NCBI GenBank assembly: GCA_000320545.1
Contig: ADNK01001129.1
Span: 1-64,000 of the forward strand
Direction of reading: 5' to 3'
Length of the DNA stretch: 64,000 nucleotides
Source of the DNA: Bigelowiella natans CCMP2755
Lineage: Eukaryota > Cercozoa > Chlorarachniophyceae
Made by a program: the position numbers and the translations under genes. Under the pieces are notes generated by a model, which saw nothing but the letters and a program-made list of their open reading frames with translations, had not been told where the DNA came from and did not search any database. Position 1 is the stretch's first letter, and every line of letters starts with the position of its first letter. Shown piece by piece: positions 46,990 through 58,600 of the stretch.

Positions 46990-49502
46990 GTCGTTTCCCA
47001 AAGTGGGGATGTCTTTGGCGTGTTCGAAGCTCCGGAGGCTGTTCCAATCATCACGAGAAGATCAACGCGTGAGAGGAAAGAGATTCAGCGGACAGGGTTG
47101 TTGTTAGCGTGTTGCTTAAATACTACGTCTGCTACGAACAAAAAGAAGAAACGCACGATACTGTTTGTTCTGGCTTGGATTAATTTCACGAAGAAAATAC
47201 TCGAGTAGCAAAAGGAAGTACTACTCGTCGCACCATCCATTGCAATGATTTCCCTCATCAATACTTCCGAATGCAACCTCCCTCATCATCATCATCATCA
47301 TCAATTACTAGTGATCTCATCTTGGACGAGGCTTTGATGTATGCTCCTGGAATGGGGCCATTCGCTAGTGAATTTAGCGTAATTGAAGATACTGGCGATT
47401 ACGACAAAGGCCAAGTCTTTCCACACAAACTGCCCTCGCAAGGTGCGGATTAGTCTGAGGAGTGAGGAGAGTTTTATCATTTCATATAAATATGAGTTGT
47501 GGTATACTGAGAACACCGATGATTTTTGTTCCGCGGGGTTTGGCCCCAGCCGATTAGTCTTCAGCACAAAGATCATCGGATGTATTTCTACTGATGATCT
47601 CGAAGTATCATTTGGTAGATTTCCTCCAATGGTTTTTACTAGTGATTGGACGGTATATCCGTTGAATTCATTTTGTGATGGGACAAATGTGACGGAGCCC
47701 TTAGTCAGTGTATGATATCGTACTTGCTCACGCTTCCTCATTCCCCCCCCCCCTCCCTCTCATGTAGCCTCTCCACCGAAGAACATCGACATTTCTGTGA
47801 CGAAGTGGGGGAGGAAATACAAACACCTAGTGTCAAAATGGACGGATGAGGATGCCCCCCCATGGCTGCCGATCGAAGTAAGTCTCCAGTCAATGAGGCC
47901 GAATATCCTATCACAATCAAAGTGGAAGCATCATCCTATTTGCGTGTGTGTGTGTATGTGTGTGTATGTGTGTGTGTGTGTGCGTATAGTAGTAGTAGTA
48001 ATAATAGTAATAATGATAATAGAGAGGATGGAAGTTCTGCACAGTCAAGACTGCTAACGGAGTAGATATGGTCAAGACGGAACGGTAGTAGTGATATATC
48101 AGAGATGTAAATTCGTTTCTGTCTCTCTGCTCCGTCGCATCATGCACAGAGCGTGTTGCAAGAACATAAATTAAATGAATTGATACATTTGTCGTGCCGT
48201 GTCGTGCAGGGCCGCTTTGGCAAACGCTTCTTTTTTCCTGATTATTTCTGGTTTTTACTACTCTCTTCAGCTACTATCTCACCCCTGAGGGTGTCGTATG
48301 CTCTTCTTTCCAGCAAGGTATTGGGAAAAGGGAGGCGTTGGGGGGGAGTGGATGTTGATTTGTGAAACGCGACATAGCCCTTTACCGCTACTGGCAAACG
48401 ATTTGATTCAATAGCACGGAAATATATCTCTGAGGAGGAAGAGAATGCTAATAAGAAAGGCGGCAAAAGGTGTTGATGCGGTGCTGATAGTGCGTGTCTG
48501 CATGGTATGCATGTTTGTGCATGTATATGTGGCCACGTTCTTGGTTAGTCCTCGATGCTCGTTCACAATAGTCATATGATTCACGAAACATGCTGTCATT
48601 TGACATCATAAAGCGCCAAGTTTCGACCTTGGATGAACAAGCGAGAGGACCTGGCAAAGCAAAATGTGGAGAGGTAGTAGTAGTAGTAGTATTGGTAGAA
48701 GAAGTAGTAGCAGTGGTAGTTGCGTTGTTGGATGTGGTGATTGCGACATGCACACCACTAGCTGCTGCAGAGAAGGTTTTTTTTTAATAGCAGTAGCGAC
48801 CGTAGAATGCCAACTAGAATCAGCAGCAGAGTGCGTTACAGCGTGAGAGTAATAACACGGAAACACATGCACACTAGTGGGCAATCGGAGGCCACTCACC
48901 GCCACCACACGAAGTCGCTGCATATAGACTAAGAACCACTACATATATTCTCTGATGATGCAGAGCCAAGATCGCTAGTCTGACTTCGTCCTCGAAGTAC
49001 CAGAATAAGGTAGTGGAAAGGAGGAGTCAGCGTCGCTACATGAATCAGTACGACAAGAGCGTAGTTCAGAAGCGCTACTGGCTGGTGTTCAATCACATTC
49101 GATCGCAGCGGCAGTGCCACTGCATTCCCCTGGTGGAGATCAATAGTGGGGGTGGCACTTCGTTGGAGAAATCGTCATCATCATCGTCGTCGTCGTCGAG
49201 CAAGAAAAAGAAGGGGCGCAGACGCTTCAAGGCGAACCCAGATAAGTCTCAGGTCGGCACGAGTTGTCAGAATTAGTGCAAAGTCGCGATCGTCGTGGCA
49301 GCAGTTCGTTTGCTGTTGTTTTTGTCCAAGTTTCAAAAGTTTCTTGATATCTCTCCCCTCTCCCCTCCCCCCTCCCTCCCTCTTCATTTGCGTTACCTTC
49401 CAGGAGATATTCATGTCTGAGGAAAAATTGAGGGTAGTAGATGCAACAGTTGTTAAACACTCCGTCGATGTCAATAAGGAAGTTTGGGATATCAAGAATT
49501 AA
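46990..49502 (+). CDS. Unrecognised basic multi-exon protein
   Basis: Plus-strand pieces with splice-like ends are: VFGVFEAPEAVPIITRRSTR (47010-47085), DEALMYAPGMGPFASEFSVI (47330-47440), ENTDDFCSAGFGPSRLVFST followed by FGRFPPMVFTSDWTVYPLNS (47505-47710), SPPKNIDISVTKWGRKYKHL (47768-47880), GKRFDSIARKYISEEEENAN (48392-48470), YQNKVVERRSQRRYMNQYDK with VVQKRYWLVFNHIRSQRQCH (48964-49250) and a last exon EIFMSEEKLRVVDATVVKHS (49404-49502). FCSAGFGPSRLVFS faintly resembles an FYR-N motif, and QKRYWLVFNHI..CIPLVEI faintly resembles the end of a CG-1 DNA-binding domain. Both are guesses. The basic content suggests a nuclear protein. The true start was not found. Confidence 0.45.
47942..47984. repeat. 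(TG)n intron microsatellite
   Basis: An interrupted TG run, followed by (TAG)n and (AAT)n, in an intron of the unrecognised basic-protein gene. Confidence 0.9.
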
Positions 49503-49724
49503 CGAGCACGCTGTGCATACGTGAGTTGTTGATCTTCGTGCCATTTTTTGTGGCACTGCCAGAACTTCTGAAGTTAATAGTTCTCGTTCCTGCAGATAAT
49601 ACTTATTTATCATCATTTATTTATCATCATTGCTGGTATCATTATCAATACAGCCATCATCAATTATCGTCCTGTGTTGGCCTGAATGTGCAGTGTGTGT
49701 GTAGAGCTATCTAGCTATATATGT

Positions 49725-49726
<2 letters not shown>

Positions 49727-49779
<53 letters not shown>
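49727..49779. repeat. (CA)n then (AT)n microsatellite abutting a MITE end
   Basis: A CA run passes into an AT run that touches the left end of the element at 49778. The AT run may be the insertion target or have grown from it. Confidence 0.95.
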
Positions 49780-49782
<3 letters not shown>

Positions 49783-50122
49783 CGGATGTAATGAAATGTT
49801 TAAATTTTTTCAATTGTCAACCTAATGTAGCTATGCAATGCAGCGGCTACAGCGCTTAAGTTGTGTCTATTTGTTTATATATACATATATAATATTGTAA
49901 TGAACTCTTAGCATCACTGTTTAATGCGCACCTTCGATCTGCATGCTCCACTACATATAATATATGCTAGTATGGCACGCCGCTCTGCATTTACATGCAT
50001 GAAAAACATATCACAACAAAAACGAATGTGTACAATTTAGGGTTGTGGCTGCTGCTTTGCATGGCTACATTAGTATGATTATTAATAAAATTTAATTAAA
50101 TCCTTACATCCGCCTCATATAT
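49778..50122. mobile_element. MITE-like element with about 80-base terminal inverted repeats
   Basis: The left end reads ATGAGACGGATGTAATGAAA, an AT-rich block, CAATTGTCAACCTAATG, then TAGCTATGCAATGCAGCGGC. The right end on the minus strand reads ATGAGGCGGATGTAAGG, an AT-rich block, ATCATACTAATG, then TAGCCATGCAAAGCAGC. Both ends are bordered by ATATAT, possibly the target duplication. The interior (about 190 bases) has no coding frame. This is the best-preserved pair together with 26650-26872. Confidence 0.8.
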
Positions 50123-50420
50123 ACAGCATCGTAGCCCAATAGAGATGTACATTATATACTTGGCGCGCTAGCGCGCGCAGTAAGAACCGTCGCAACGTGC
50201 CAGTACAAGCGACAATTTTTGTTATTATCCTAGATCGCATGTATGGAATGTATTTTCCATTTCCTATGCTAGCATTAAATATGATAGCTGTTAATTAACA
50301 CTTACAGAGGATATAGCACTCAAAATATAGATCACAGCAGCAATCAATGGCACGATTTTACACCTTCGCTGCAAACTTTTCGATTGATTTCTTATTCTTA
50401 TAGTAACGTTCATTAGGATG

Positions 50421-50603
50421 CTACGCCGATAGAGAAGTAGCATCGCGCACTTGCGATGCCAATGGATCTACGGAGTTGTACCACGCGAAGGCCACATTAT
50501 ACAGATTCAGATCCTGCAGGCACGTATGTACACGTCATATGCAAAAAGGATGATGAAATGGAAACATAGCTTTAATATCCTTACTTAATGTGTTATACCC
50601 GCT

Positions 50604-50640
<37 letters not shown>

Positions 50641-51789
50641 ACATGCCCATACCTCTAGCGATTCCTTCATTAAGAGATGTTCGATCCCTTCGTGGACCTT
50701 AAATAGATCACAATATTATGTATGTATGTGCGTCTGTGTGTGTGTGTGTGTGGGTGTTTGTGTGCTCTAGAAAGAGATAAATAGAGCAGAGAGAGAGAAG
50801 GGGGGGGGAGAAGGGGAAGAGGTATTTGAAGCGTATTTTTAATACCACACTGGTGGTTCCTTCCACCAAGCCCTCGATTTCCTGCAATACCCGTATAAAT
50901 CAGCTTCTACAACACACACGTAGTATGTGTGAATCTCATGTTGTTTCAAAATATGTAAATCTAGTTATCGGCTTCTTTATCTACCTGGAGTTGGTCCACA
51001 GGCACCCATAGCAGCGCGTCTACATCTTCCTGCGCGACAACCTGGTTGCAATGCATAAAAGATGGTGAATCATGATCATCGAGCGAGTAACTCGGTGTAT
51101 CTCAACATCAATCGGCTCTAATCATAAATGTTTGATGACCTTTGGTTCGTTTGAAACAGTCGCTGCGGTGTGAACGATTACATAGTGGAACTCGATCTTG
51201 CTGTCTTCGTCAAGATGAATCTGCTCGATGGGAGAGGGGACGAAGAAAGCAATTCAATACGCGACCAATTCGTCGTGACACCATATCTTATCTCAGACCG
51301 AATCTGTGGTTGAAAAGGCTCGAGTCGGTGATATGTCCAACGTTGTCTCCTCCTTGATCTCCCTTGCAATGGCCGCTTGAACAGTTTCGCCAAGCTCCAG
51401 GCTTCCGCCAGGCAAAGTCCTAAAATTCATCACGAGCAAGGAGACATTCGGTGATGCCTTTCACATCCAGTCTTCTATCTTGCATCGTGCACGGTGTGTG
51501 GATATTGTATTATTCTTGCAAAGTTAGGATCGACAACCAGCAGCCTTTAGACGGAGCTTTGCCACGCTTTGCCAGAAGTACCCTATGTGATGACAACACG
51601 TGCTCGAGCGTCATTCGTCACTTAAAATAAAATGATCACGAGTTACGATGGTGCTGTAGAGCCCTCCACGCATGAGAAGATTGCCGCAGACACACCGACC
51701 CGAGGGTTTTCCGGATATCGCCTGGAAGTTGAAAAAACTGCCGATCGACGTGCCACGGGGGGGGCGAGGGAGCGCAGACGTGACCGCAT
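50421..51789 (-). CDS. Nudix hydrolase with N-terminal presequence
   Basis: The ATG at 51789 starts MRSRLRSLAPPVARRSAVFS, an Arg/Ser/Ala-rich, acid-free stretch typical of a mitochondrial targeting presequence. It leads to NPRVGVSAAIFSC. A short exon (about 51562-51520) gives VLLAKRGKAPSKGCW, which splices in phase to TLPGGSLELGETVQAAIARE and IKEETTLDI (51420-51310). This is the Nudix box GGxxELGE..AaxREIxEET with the metal-binding Glu residues. The chain then reads IHLDEDSKIEFHYVIV (51215-51165), AQEDVDALLWVPVDQLQ (about 51045-50995), EIEGLVEGTTSVV, VHEGIEHLLMKESLE (50700-50650) and NLYNVAFAWYNSVDPL to TAG at 50421. The nucleoside-diphosphate substrate cannot be told. The arrangement resembles ADP-ribose/NADH-type or MutT-like small Nudix enzymes. 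Confidence 0.8.
50608..50635. repeat. (CA)n intron microsatellite
   Basis: A CA run in the last intron of the Nudix gene. A TG run lies in the previous intron (50737-50752), next to GA and G runs. Confidence 0.9.
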
Positions 51790-51826
51790 TGGTGTCCACG
51801 TTCACGTTTGAATTCTGACTTAGAAA

Positions 51827-52009
51827 TTATTTAACACCAAGAACTTCAGCAGATGCTGTCTCTCCCGTATTTCTGAAAATGATCAGAATTGAGATTCTCT
51901 TCCTCGCACAGAGTAGAGATCGACTGACGATGTTTTCACCTGGAACAATAGTCTGAATTATGTATGGCTCCTCAGCGATAGTTTCGACGCAACTTGACTT
52001 CGAAACCAC
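51827..52009 (-). CDS. Possible small minus-strand coding segment
   Basis: An open minus-strand frame reads SSCVETIAEEPYIIQTIVPG and RISILIIFRNTGETASAEVL to a stop about 40 bases upstream of the Nudix ATG. The composition is protein-like. It may be a short upstream reading frame, a 5' exon of the Nudix transcript read in another frame, or chance. No family is recognised. Confidence 0.25.
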   Translation of the reverse strand: MVSKSSCVETIAEEPYIIQTIVPGENIVSRSLLCARKRISILIIFRNTGETASAEVLGVK

Positions 52010-52202
52010 TGAAAATACAATCCATTTTTTTTTATTTTTTATATTATAATGTTGTCGCTACACTAAAATTAACTTTAATGTTTTCCAGAATGTCGCTGAT
52101 TGGACTGGAAAAGCGGAGAGATAATCTTCTGGAATATCACCTCATATCCTCATAACCCCTCCCCCCAAAACCTTCATCTACGGAAGATACGGGAGACTTT
52201 CG

Positions 52203-53763
52203 ATGACCTCGATGCTCCCGTTCTTGCACACCGACTTTCCGAAGTGGTTTGAAGCAAATCAGCAATTTTTTGTTCCCCCCATCTGCAACAAGCTACTTCA
52301 TGGGGGGCAGCTCAAGATCATGTTTTGTGGAGGGAAAAAGGTTCGTTTGACTCGTTGCTTCGGCCGGCTTTCGTCCCCTCTTCTTCAATGTGATGGAAAT
52401 GTATCTGTTCTGCATATAAAAGGCAAATGAGAGGGGAGACTATCATATTGAGGATGGCGAGGAATTCTTCTACATGCTCAAAGGCTCAATGATTCTGAAG
52501 GTGGTGTGTTCGGATAAAACAGGGCACATGCAAGGGGGGGGGGAAATGAAAGAGGAATTCGTTTTTGTTGTGTTGATGCAAAAGAAGACTAGTTTCCATA
52601 GACAAAACTGTAATCACATCCTCGGAATTTAGGTGTTGGAGAACGGCAAACACCGTAACATCGAGATCAAAGAGGGCGAGAGCTTCCTTCTTCCAGCCCA
52701 TGTCCCTCACTCGCCACAGGTCCGTCCTTTACGGATGCATAGATTTAGGATTTACGAGAAGTCCTCATCAAACATATTTCACTCTAGATCTACCGAGTTG
52801 CGCTGATCTCTTTTCCATTTTGCCTCATTTTTACCATATCGGTTATCACATACTTTTTCCTTCTTTAGAGGCTCCCTGATTCACTCGGTCTCGTCATCGA
52901 AAGAGAGCGGCTGTCAGGGGAGGTCGATGCGATGCAATGGTTAGTGTCCTTTTGATCTGGACCATCAAAGCTTCATCCTCTTTCCCCGCCAGTTCTAACC
53001 TCCATTTACCGCAGGTTTGTACCAGGGAGCACCGACGTCCTCTGGAGACGTACATTTGTGTGCACGGATCTTGGGAAGGACCTAGTGCCGATAGTCAAGG
53101 CTTTCAAGGCGTCGGAGGAGGCGAAGACAAGCAAGGCCAGGGGGAAAGAAGCTACAGGGAAGGATGGATTGCTCGCCATTATGCCGTTGAAATCACCGAT
53201 TGACAGCAAAATCAAACTTGTGGCCCCTAGGGTCGCCCCCATCCCCCCCCCCCCCCCTCCTTGTCCCTCTTACCTCAATTCTAAAACACAGCTCAAACGA
53301 GTGCAACAAACATTGCCAGCGTTTCCCTCATCAATGCTCGAAACTTTCGAAGTATTAACATTTTGTCGTGTACGCACTAGGTATTGGAAGATTTGGCGGC
53401 CGAAAAGCAGAAAGAGCAGAAGAATGCGTTCTTCGATCTCTATAAGGTTTGCACATGACACCGATTTCCATTCCTCCCAAAACATATGGTCATCATCATT
53501 TTTGAATTAAAACACCATTCACCGTCTGAGCAATCACAGATAACTAAGTAGCGCATCTATTGCAACCACAACATTAGGGCGCCGATTTCCTCGTTCGTGG
53601 GGGGATTGGCAAGGACAGTAGTACCGGCGAGATCTGCCACGCGAGTGAAGCTTACTATTATCTCCTCAAAGGCACCGCGACTTTAGAGGCCACCAAGTCT
53701 AATGCGAACGTAGTCATATATTCCTTACTTTTGTGCACATATCTTTGTGTTATATGTATCTTC

Positions 53764-53803
<40 letters not shown>

Positions 53804-54280
53804 TATGTGTGCGTACGTGAGAGAGAAGGGGAGGGGGGTGGGGAGAGTGGTTTGTGAATTATTTGAAACCCTTTTTCCCTCCAGCAATGAGACAGTGTGA
53901 GAGGACGATGACGATGACGATGACGATAATCATACACCACCAGGTAAAGATGACTGAGCAATCGATGGTATTGGTGGAGCCTAAGGTACAGTTTCTCCAT
54001 CTGTAGAACAACAGGAGAATGTGCATGTGCGTGTAAGGGGAGACATAGAGCCACACTGTCATATCAGCATATACATAGTCATATTGAACAGGTCTCGCAT
54101 AAGCTAGAACTGACGTCTCCTGACTCATTTGTGCTCATGGTGAGCTGGCCGTCTACCCGGAAAGAAGATGATGATTCAGGCTCCATACAGTTGCCCCCCC
54201 ATGACTCTGTTCCGGAATTAAGTCGATATAGCAGCTATGCGAACGCGGAGCTCAGAAGTTCGGACTTCGAGCACAGCTAA
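52203..54280 (+). CDS. HAAO: 3-hydroxyanthranilate 3,4-dioxygenase
   Basis: The ATG at 52203 gives [20 protein letters not shown] then [15 protein letters not shown]. Exons at 52203-52340, 52432-52500, 52633-52719, about 52869-52937 and 53015 onward join in phase to [66 protein letters not shown] and [20 protein letters not shown]. These align closely with animal HAAO. The cupin iron ligands are present as His and Glu in DYHIEDGEE and His in HVPHSPQ. The enzyme opens the ring of 3-hydroxyanthranilate in the kynurenine route to quinolinate and NAD. Later exons ([20 protein letters not shown] near 53640-53700; [20 protein letters not shown] near 54105-54165) look like the degenerate second cupin of bicupin eukaryotic forms. 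A Lys-rich insertion near 53110-53170 is unusual. Stop at 54278-54280. Confidence 0.9.
53768..53802. repeat. (AT)n intron microsatellite
   Basis: A pure AT run in the last intron of the HAAO gene. Confidence 0.95.
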
Positions 54281-55688
54281 ATAGGTACACGAGACATTGA
54301 AGACAACCTACGTGTGAGATTTGTGTTATAGCTAGGCAGCGGGCAGTGTGCTGAAGGTGTACATCGATCTTGCTACCTTGCTGCTGGTTAAGCATTGCAT
54401 TTGGAGCTTGCTGCTCAGCACGAAGTTCTTTATAGCTAGATAGTGTATGTTTGTTACGTTGTTCATCATTGTGCATATCACAGCTAGACAGCTGCATCTA
54501 GCTTGCTAGTAGCTAGGCATGCTAGCATGTGGCGGCCGTCCAAATGTGCACATCTTGACATGCTAGCATGCATGTGTTCGTTGTTGAAGTGGTGCTCTAA
54601 AACCCCGCCACTCGATGAACATAATGCGAAGCATGCTAGCTAGCTAGATGGCTAGATGGTTTTACTATAGTCTAGTAGTGTTCTAGCTAGCTAGTATTGT
54701 GTGTTTCCTGCCGCAACACTGCTAGACTGCTAGACTGGCAAGCTAGCACATCTGTGCAGGCTAGCTAGCTAGCAGGCTAGCAGGGGGCGGGGACATGGAG
54801 AAGTCGGAGGAGGAGGACGCATTGCAACAACACGCTCATCATCAACTTGGCGTTGCATCGCACCATATTCTAGCATTCTATAGCATTGCCAGATTGCTTC
54901 TGCAGATGGCTGTTGACCGATTTCGACATTCGTGTCACGAATCTCTTTGACACCCACCAGATGAGAGGAGGGCTAGAGGGGGGAGAGGGGGAGAAGAAGC
55001 GCTAGAAGCGGCTGAAAGAGAGCACTGATGTTGTTATTGTTGCAGTTTTGTTGCTGCTTCCTACTGCTGCTGCTGCTGCTGCCACTGCGATGGGAGTCTC
55101 ATCAGCAAGCAGGAGAGAAACACACACCGTATGTATGACTGCATGCTAATAATGCAGATGCAGCGACTTATGAATTCAGGAGATGCATCTTACACATTAA
55201 AACGATAATATATGAACTAATAATTTGGAAGCCATTATGCAGCAGCCGCAGCGGCAGAAGCAATTGCAAACATTCATCTGGAGCGAAGTAGGAGAGCACT
55301 AATTGGCTGTCGTCATAATCACATAGTTCACTCCACATTCGTCGTATCTCCTAAGGGCACTGAAGAATATCGTAGCGGGCGAGTGAGTGAGTGAGTGAGA
55401 GTCAAGAAAGTCTTCAAAAATTAGTGCAGATTATCAGAGAACACGGATGTAACAAAACACTAAAACGCTGCTAGCACTACTATAAATGATGAAGATTTTG
55501 TTACCAGCTGTAGGTTTTCTGAGCAAAGATGTCTTCTTCAGCTTGTTTCCTCTATTGGCATGCCGTTTCTGGCTTGTACCTATAGCAGTGAGAAGGTACA
55601 AGGCGGAGGAGAATCAAATCACCATCAATAAATAATGTGAAGACCACGAATACTAACAAACTAAAATAAACTGAACGAGAGCAGTTTC
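54281..55688. repeat. CTAG/GCTAGC-rich palindromic region, no gene
   Basis: From about 54480 to 54790 the sequence repeats CTAG, GCTAGC and GCTAGCATGC words, many as overlapping palindromes, with TAGA and AGCTAGCTAG runs. To the right are a CTG run (55058-55082) and GTGA repeats (55383-55398), then unremarkable sequence up to the kinesin stop. A weak match to a MITE end (ACGGATGTAACAAAAC) sits at 55443. No coding frame is supported. Confidence 0.6.
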
Positions 55689-58600
55689 TCACCCACCGTA
55701 GTCAGAAGATGAAGAGCCATAAGCTTGAGCAGCAGCAGCAGCAGCAGCGCCATTCATACAACTTCTTGTCTTTTCTCCCTCCCTTCTACCACTAAAATGG
55801 ATATTCTCTCCTCCAGCTACGTTTTCGTCGTTCTCCTGCTCCTTGTCCTCCTTCTCATCGTCGTCATATTCGAGCTGCTGCCGGGGTGCACCTTCGTCTC
55901 TGTTGCTGCTGTCATCGTCCCCACCATCGCTTTTCCCATCATCAGCATCTTCATCGCCGATGGAGCTTGCAGCAGCTGCTGCTCGAAGCTTGGCCGGGGT
56001 TTCCAGCAGACGCTTTTGGGAGGTCGGAGACTGACAAGCAAAGAACTCGATCAGCTTCTCATTCGTATCGCTCGTGGAGAACAACTTGGAATCTTCGCCT
56101 TCTTCTTCCGTCTCTTGCATTACGGCCTCCTTTTTCTCGGGGGTCTGCATGGTGCGCTGGTATACCGCAAACCCTGCACTATACTTCGATGCGAGCTGCG
56201 CAATGGCTTCAAGGCCGGCACGATTTTCATCCGCATGTTCCCGCACATCTACCGTAGCGGCGTCGAGTGCCTTAATGGCGATGGAGGATATAGCGTTGGC
56301 GTGGGCAGAGAGGGCCTTGGACGCATCGGCTATACGAGAGAGAAGCTTCTTGCTCTCTGCCTCCCCAGCCTCGCCAAGTGCCTTGTGGCTCTTAGCTAAC
56401 TCTTCTCCAGTCTTTGAAATTTTGGCAAACACGGACGATAACGCCATGCTGCCTGAACTAATGGAGCTTCCTAGACTCGCCAGAGCCTTCGATCGGGTTT
56501 CCTGGGTGGATGTGAGTGTTCGCGACATCGTCGAGAGGCGTTTGTCTATCACCCCGAGGTGCTCGCTTGAAGCAGAGTGCAGCAGTGTCTCCCTGAGCTT
56601 CGAAAGGGGCCCGCGAATACCAGCTTCGAGCACATCGTCGTGAATGCTGTCCAAAGCGGTTTTCATGGACCCAAGATGTGCGTTGCTGTTGTCCTTCAAC
56701 TTCTGCACGCTGACTGTCGCAGCCTCCTCGGCCTTTTTCGCGAGATTGGCGACCTCCCTCTTTGCACTCTCCCTCGCAGCCGCCGTGGCGCTTTGACAGC
56801 TGGAGCTCGATGCACTGCACGCATCGCTGAGTTTTGTCAGGCTATTTTCCCCGTCGGAAACGAACTTCGCGACCTCCGCCTTTTCCTTCGTTCCAAGGGC
56901 GGAAGAGGCATCAACCACACCAGTCACGAAGAGCTCCTCCGCCTTTTCTTCGTTGACGAAGAGCTCGCCAGACAGCCGCGCGGCCGCCGACATGTGTTTG
57001 GAGTGCATGCTTTGCATGTCATCTCTAAGCGCTGACGCAAGAGCGTTCCTCTCAGACTGAATAGCCTTGAGCTCGTGATCGAGCTTGACTCTCTGTGCAT
57101 TTAACGTCAGAGCTTGCTGGCTCGCGTGTGTCTTCAGCTCCGATCGCACCGCTGCGACGTTTTCCTCGAGAAGCGCTTCGATCTTACTCAAAAGCGCCTT
57201 ATTCTGGGCCTCCACCCGGCTAAGCACTGCTGTGTGCTGCTCATCCTGCTGCTTCTTCAGAGCTGTAGCATTGGCGTCTAGCATGCGGTGGAGATTCCTC
57301 TCCTTCGTGCTAAGGGCTTCGTCCATCCTAACCAGACGTGCTCGGAGCTCCTCTGCGGCGACGTTGGCCTGCTCCATCGCAAGCTTAGACATTTCTTCCT
57401 CTCTCCTGGACTTGAGGGCATTCCGAGAGCTCATGTGTGTCTTTGCATCCGCTTGCATCTTGGCAGCGTGCTCGTCATTGCGAGCATCGATGCCCCTCTT
57501 CAGGGTTGATGAGGACGTGTTTGCTTCGTCCCTGAACGCCGCAAGGGCTCCAGCCACCCGGCGTTGGTTGTCGGAGAGAGCGCAATCGGTGGACTGACTC
57601 AGAGTATTTATGACCCTGCCGACATCGGCTAGGGAGGTCATTAAAGCCCCAGCGACAGAGCCAACATGCCCCTCAACGACCCCCTCTCTCCTCTTGCTTT
57701 CGGAGAATACCCCCGACAGCTTCTCCTGGGCCAGGCGTTGCTGGTCCTCCACCACATGCTCGCTTTTCTGGATATAGGATCGCACACGCTCGTTGCAGGC
57801 ATTGCGAGCCTTCTGGAGTCCGTCCACGGCAGTCGCCATGTCATTCACAAACGCAGAATCCGCCCGATCTAGCTCATCGAGCACGTTCGTGGCTGTTGAC
57901 TTAAGCTCTCTCGATGACTTCATCCCATCCTCCAACACAGCCTCGATATTGCGAGCATGGGCGTCGGCTTCCTTCGTCGCACGAGCGGAGAGTTGCAGCA
58001 GGTCTTGTAGGCCGCCTTCGTTACCACCAGTTCTCTCCTCCCCCCCCCCTTCGTTCTCCTCTTCCTGCTTTGCCTCCAGGAGGCGTCGCAGACCATCGAT
58101 TTCCTTTGTCAGAGACTCGTCAGACGCCTTTACCGCACGCTCAGCCTCGATACCCTCTCGCTGCCTCTTCGCCGTGAATTCGGAGGCGGATGTGGAGAGC
58201 CTTGAGACGTTTTGCGCCACTCCAGTGGCCATACGTCCAGCAGCAGCCATGTTTTCTCGCTCCAAAGCGAGCAGCCGTTGCTCCTTATCATGTACTTTGT
58301 TCTTGTCAGCATTCAGGCGTCGCAGCATCGAGTCAAGGTTGCGCGCCCCTTCTGCTAGTTCCAGCTCGTGCGTCCGGACGACATTGGTGATGTAGCGATG
58401 CTCATCGAGGCGCGACTCGGCGGCGTGAAGATCGGTCTTGGCCTGGTCAAGAGCTTCCTTGGACAGCTTGAGCTTGTCTACCATCTCTTTGCGTTCGGAA
58501 ACCTTCGCATGCAGCGTCATCTCAAAGTCGGCGATCTTTTCGCGCATCTGCTTCGACTCAGAGACCATATGCCGGTACTTGTCAGGTGGAAGGTGAATGC

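Larger units (their letters stand above)
49503..50420. other. Intergenic region dominated by an inverted-repeat element
   Basis: No gene is seen between the unrecognised basic-protein gene and the convergent Nudix gene. The middle third is the MITE-like element at 49778-50122. CA and AT runs at 49728-49780 flank it on the left. Confidence 0.6.

Noticed and set aside
54480-54790. CRISPR-like or tandem repeat array
   Set aside because: The words are short overlapping palindromes without constant repeat and spacer lengths.
57085-57597. Long plus-strand open frames antisense to the kinesin-5 tail
   Set aside because: They mirror the GC-rich coding strand of the 2.9-kb kinesin exon; the minus frame is a clear coiled-coil tail continuing from a motor domain, and the plus frames have no motif.
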